Assembly (NCBI GenBank): GCA_026874595.1
Contig: CM049310.1
Coordinates: forward strand, 32,679,558 to 32,743,557
Direction of reading: 5' to 3'
Length of the DNA stretch: 64,000 bases
Source: Sipunculus nudus
Taxonomy: Eukaryota; Annelida; Sipuncula; Golfingiida; Sipunculidae
Shown: positions 61,370 through 64,000 of the stretch, one piece after another
How the letters are laid out: each line of letters opens with the position of its first letter
Position numbering within the stretch: the first letter of the stretch is position 1
Program-made: the position numbers and the translations under genes
The notes under the pieces: model-generated
Database searches by the model: none
The model's input: only the letters and a program-made list of their open reading frames with translations
Told to the model about the DNA's origin: nothing

Positions 61370-63480
61370 ATACGGGTAGTCAACAAGGGACTACCTGTAT
61401 TCACAGAAATCAGATTGGGATGGGTGAAGTACGCTCCTGGGGCAGTGGAAATCTTGCGCTAAAGAAGCTACTGATTTTCCTGGTTTGACCATTTATGATA
61501 CACTTAGACATCAGGTGATGGGTCATTGTCTGCTGAAAAACAATGTGCAAATGATGTGACTAGCAGCCAACCAACCAGTTAATGCCAGTTAACAAACACT
61601 CAACAGGTATCATAGCTCTGCCCACAGCTGCGTTTCAAGTGCTGCTTGATAACAGTTTAATGTTTACTCTTAGTAAAAAATAGTTGAATTTTAATTGCTC
61701 CCTCTGCCTTCTCCCATCATTAACCAATTCGATTTTGACATTACGACTATGTTAGCATAGCCATGTATCAGCTGCCATGAAAACGGAAACCAGCCAGCTA
61801 GGTGTGCACGGAGCCAATGTTGTTACATTTTGTTTGATGACAGCTCACTAGCCAGGTATCCTATGTGAACAAGGTCCTGTGCAAACCATGTGTCAGGCCA
61901 TTATCTCTGAGCCTGGGGCTCATACAAACAGTCGCCTAGGGAATTAGCTGTCACTCAAAACAAAATGTAACAACACTGGCTCCATGTATACCTCGCTTGG
62001 CTCATAAACCGTTTTGCTGGCAACACATCCTGATAATTATGTAGATTCCTTGTCGCATCAGTTGTGTGTCGCATATCAGGCATTGTTAACAAGCAGTCAA
62101 GAGGACCACAAATGTTGATGGAATCAGTTTGTGGTCTAGCTCATACACAATGGCCTCTTCAACCCCATAAAAGATTTTTCCAACAGCATTTATTTTTGTT
62201 ATTTATTAATCATGTGACCATTTCAGCCAATCATAGAGGTTGTGTCTTCCAGCGCCAAATCTCATCTGATTGGACCAAAATACAGTGGTCCTCTCTGGTG
62301 TAGCTACTCAGGAAATGAGGTCATAACAAACAGCGCTTATGATATAAGTAGTAGGCCTATAGATTAAGCGCTGTGTATAGAGCATAAGTGGCAAGGGGAA
62401 ATAGAGTGAGATGTGTTGCATATTAGCCAGGATGTCTGCCACGTAAACATGATTGTAGGTGGCCCACCTATTATTTGAAAGAGAAAGCAATCCAAGATGT
62501 ATACATATGCAAAATTTCAGGTGGATACTTCAAACCACCTCTGAGATATGAGTGATTTTTACCCTAGGAAGATGAACAGATGGACACCATGCAAAAATGG
62601 TTGTAAGTTAGGCAACCAAATTTGTTTAAGCTGTAGAACTATGTAAGATCTATTCTCATGCAAAAATTTCCGGCTGATACGTCAAACCAGTCCTGAGATA
62701 TTAGCATGGATGTCTTCAGCATAAATGTGAATGTAGGTGGCGCCACCTGCCTTAAAATCAAGAAAGCTATCCATGATGTATACATATGCAAAATCTTAGG
62801 CAGATAAGTCAAACCACTGAGTGATTTTATCCACGGCAGACAAACAGAAGGACTCTGTGCAAAAATGGTTGCAGGTGGCGCCCCCATTTTTGCGTATGTT
62901 AAAGAGCTATCTGAGATCTATACACATGCACAATTTCAGGCTGAAAATTCTAACCAGTCCTGAGATATTAGCATGGCTGTCTGCAGTGTAAACGTAAATG
63001 AAGGTGGCGCCACCTGACATAAAATTGAGAAAGCTATCCAAGCTATCCAAGGTGTACACACATACAGGTGGCGCCACCAGTTTTGCATATGATAAAGAGC
63101 TATGTTAAATCTATACACATGTAAAATTTCAGGAAAAGTCAAACAAGCTCTGAGATATAAGCATGGATGTGTGCAGCGTGAATGTGAAAGAAGGAGGCAC
63201 CACCTGTCATTTTATCAAGAAAGCTATCCAGGATATTACAAATTCAAACTTTCAGGTGGATAAGTCTAACCACTGCAGAGATATGAGTGATTTTAACCCA
63301 AGGCAGATGAACAGATGGACACTGTGCAAAAAATTGTTGCAGGTGGCGCCACATGTTTTTTGTATGATATACAGCTGTCCAAGAGCTACACTCATGCAAA
63401 TTTCTGCTCGATTGGTCAAACGAGTCCAAAGATATGTGGGTTAATGTGTGAAAACAGACACTTGTAGATAAATAAGCTCA
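61370..63480 (+). repeat. family D-related repeat with ~280-bp tandem units
   Basis: The first about 70 bases (tacgggtagtcaacaaggga and on) match 39048-39110. After a private segment with a long inverted repeat, the tandem units resume at about 62380 ('aagtggcaaggggaaatagag') and repeat four times with gcatggatgtctgcag words near 62422, 62704, 62973 and 63161. Perfect GGTGGCGCCACC palindromes occur at 62736, 63003 and 63067. No gene. Confidence 0.7.
61755..62040. repeat. long imperfect inverted repeat (~90-bp arms)
   Basis: The left arm, about 61755-61853, contains gttgttacattttgtt and gacagct. The right arm, about 61938-62040, contains agctgtca and aacaaaatgtaacaac. The loop is about 85 bases. 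MITE-like; no coding content. Confidence 0.75.
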
Positions 63481-63485
63481 CACAT

Positions 63486-63600
63486 CCATCACAGAGGTGA
63501 TTTCCAAACATGAATTACCTAGAATTAATTGATATGTACACAGAATAAACCAGAAATCACATGCCTTCTATTGAAAAGGTAGGAGAATAGCTGGCTTTAA
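63486..63600 (+). repeat. interspersed repeat, family B copy 2
   Basis: Diverged counterpart of 25881-26040 (shared ccagaaatca and surrounding word order). Confidence 0.5.
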
Positions 63601-64000
63601 AAGGTTTGTGCAGAGATGTTCAGGTATAACATAAATTGATCTACAACCTATGAGGACAGTGCCGTTGAGAGCCACCATAAGAATTCACTTCTCTGCATTT
63701 CCAATATACTTATCAAAACCTAACTGGTACTAATCATGTGATTTTGTAAGCATCCGGGTCAACCCCATCTGGGCCAGTCTTTGCCATATTGTGTGCTTTT
63801 TATTTTTGTGCACTTTAATTGACAACTATGCCTGTTGACATTCAAAGGTCCATATTCAATTAGAAATGAGTATGACAATAGCTAACAGGTATCCTGTAAA
63901 AATTATCACTTGGGTGAAAAGTTACAAATTTAATCTTTCTGCACAATTCACATTTTAACAAAAAGCTGATTTAAGTATGGCAGAGCGACATATGGTGGGG
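63601..64000. other. intergenic, nothing supported
   Basis: No exon, repeat copy or RNA gene recognised. Upstream exons of the minus-strand UHM gene may lie beyond this edge. Confidence 0.4.

Noticed and set aside
39468-63078. Regularly repeated palindromes considered as a CRISPR-like array
   Set aside because: The spacing units are themselves repeated and homologous, not unique spacers, and the DNA is clearly animal nuclear.

Overview
The window is nuclear DNA from an animal. The evidence is AT-rich intergenic sequence, many (AT)n microsatellites, GT-AG introns, an intron-split RNA-binding gene, and heavy loading with nested transposable elements. The style of the repeats (interspersed families containing 'ggccatcttgaattttgcc', 'gaccttgacctttgacctc' and 'ggtggcgccacc') suggests a marine invertebrate, plausibly a mollusc or another lophotrochozoan. 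That placement is inference; nothing here fixes the species.

Layout. 1-28590 is gene-poor. It holds one convincing single-exon gene for a coiled-coil protein of unknown function (18827-19792, minus), a few weak exon candidates (5052-5099 plus, 13642-13896 plus, 16326-16530 minus), a 376-bp tandem duplication (6805-7556) and microsatellites. 28591-30693 is a repeat element with an internal tandem array rich in TGACCT half-sites. 30709-37147 is a 6.4-kb DNA-transposon-like element with long (>500 bp) terminal inverted repeats around a broken, intron-containing gene. Its last part has the motif order of an XPG/FEN-type nuclease; an Academ-like identity is my best guess. 38871-40758 and 61370-63480 are copies of repeats that carry the perfect palindrome GGTGGCGCCACC again and again.

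The right-hand third is a nested story. Three minus-strand exons (59377-59475, 58535-58623, 44197-44331) have matching splice phases and encode the C-terminal U2AF homology motif (UHM/RRM) of a U2AF65-like splicing factor. The last intron is 14.2 kb because a 13.3-kb LTR retrotransposon (45159-58453, flanked by GTATG target duplications) sits in it in antisense orientation. Without it the intron would be about 0.9 kb. The retrotransposon has Ty3/gypsy-type protein sequences but the gene order gag-protease-integrase-reverse transcriptase-RNase H, which is the Gmr1-type order. A 6.4-kb block of the GGTGGCGCCACC repeats has been inserted into its pol gene, in front of the integrase zinc finger. 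The copy is dead: it has several in-frame stops and two of the three integrase catalytic residues are replaced.

Most interesting signals: the Gmr1-order element with four evenly spaced leader hairpins; the long-TIR element with a nuclease-like gene; the spread of CTCF-like palindromes and DR1 nuclear-receptor motifs by repeats; and the UHM gene whose terminal intron hosts the nested insertions.
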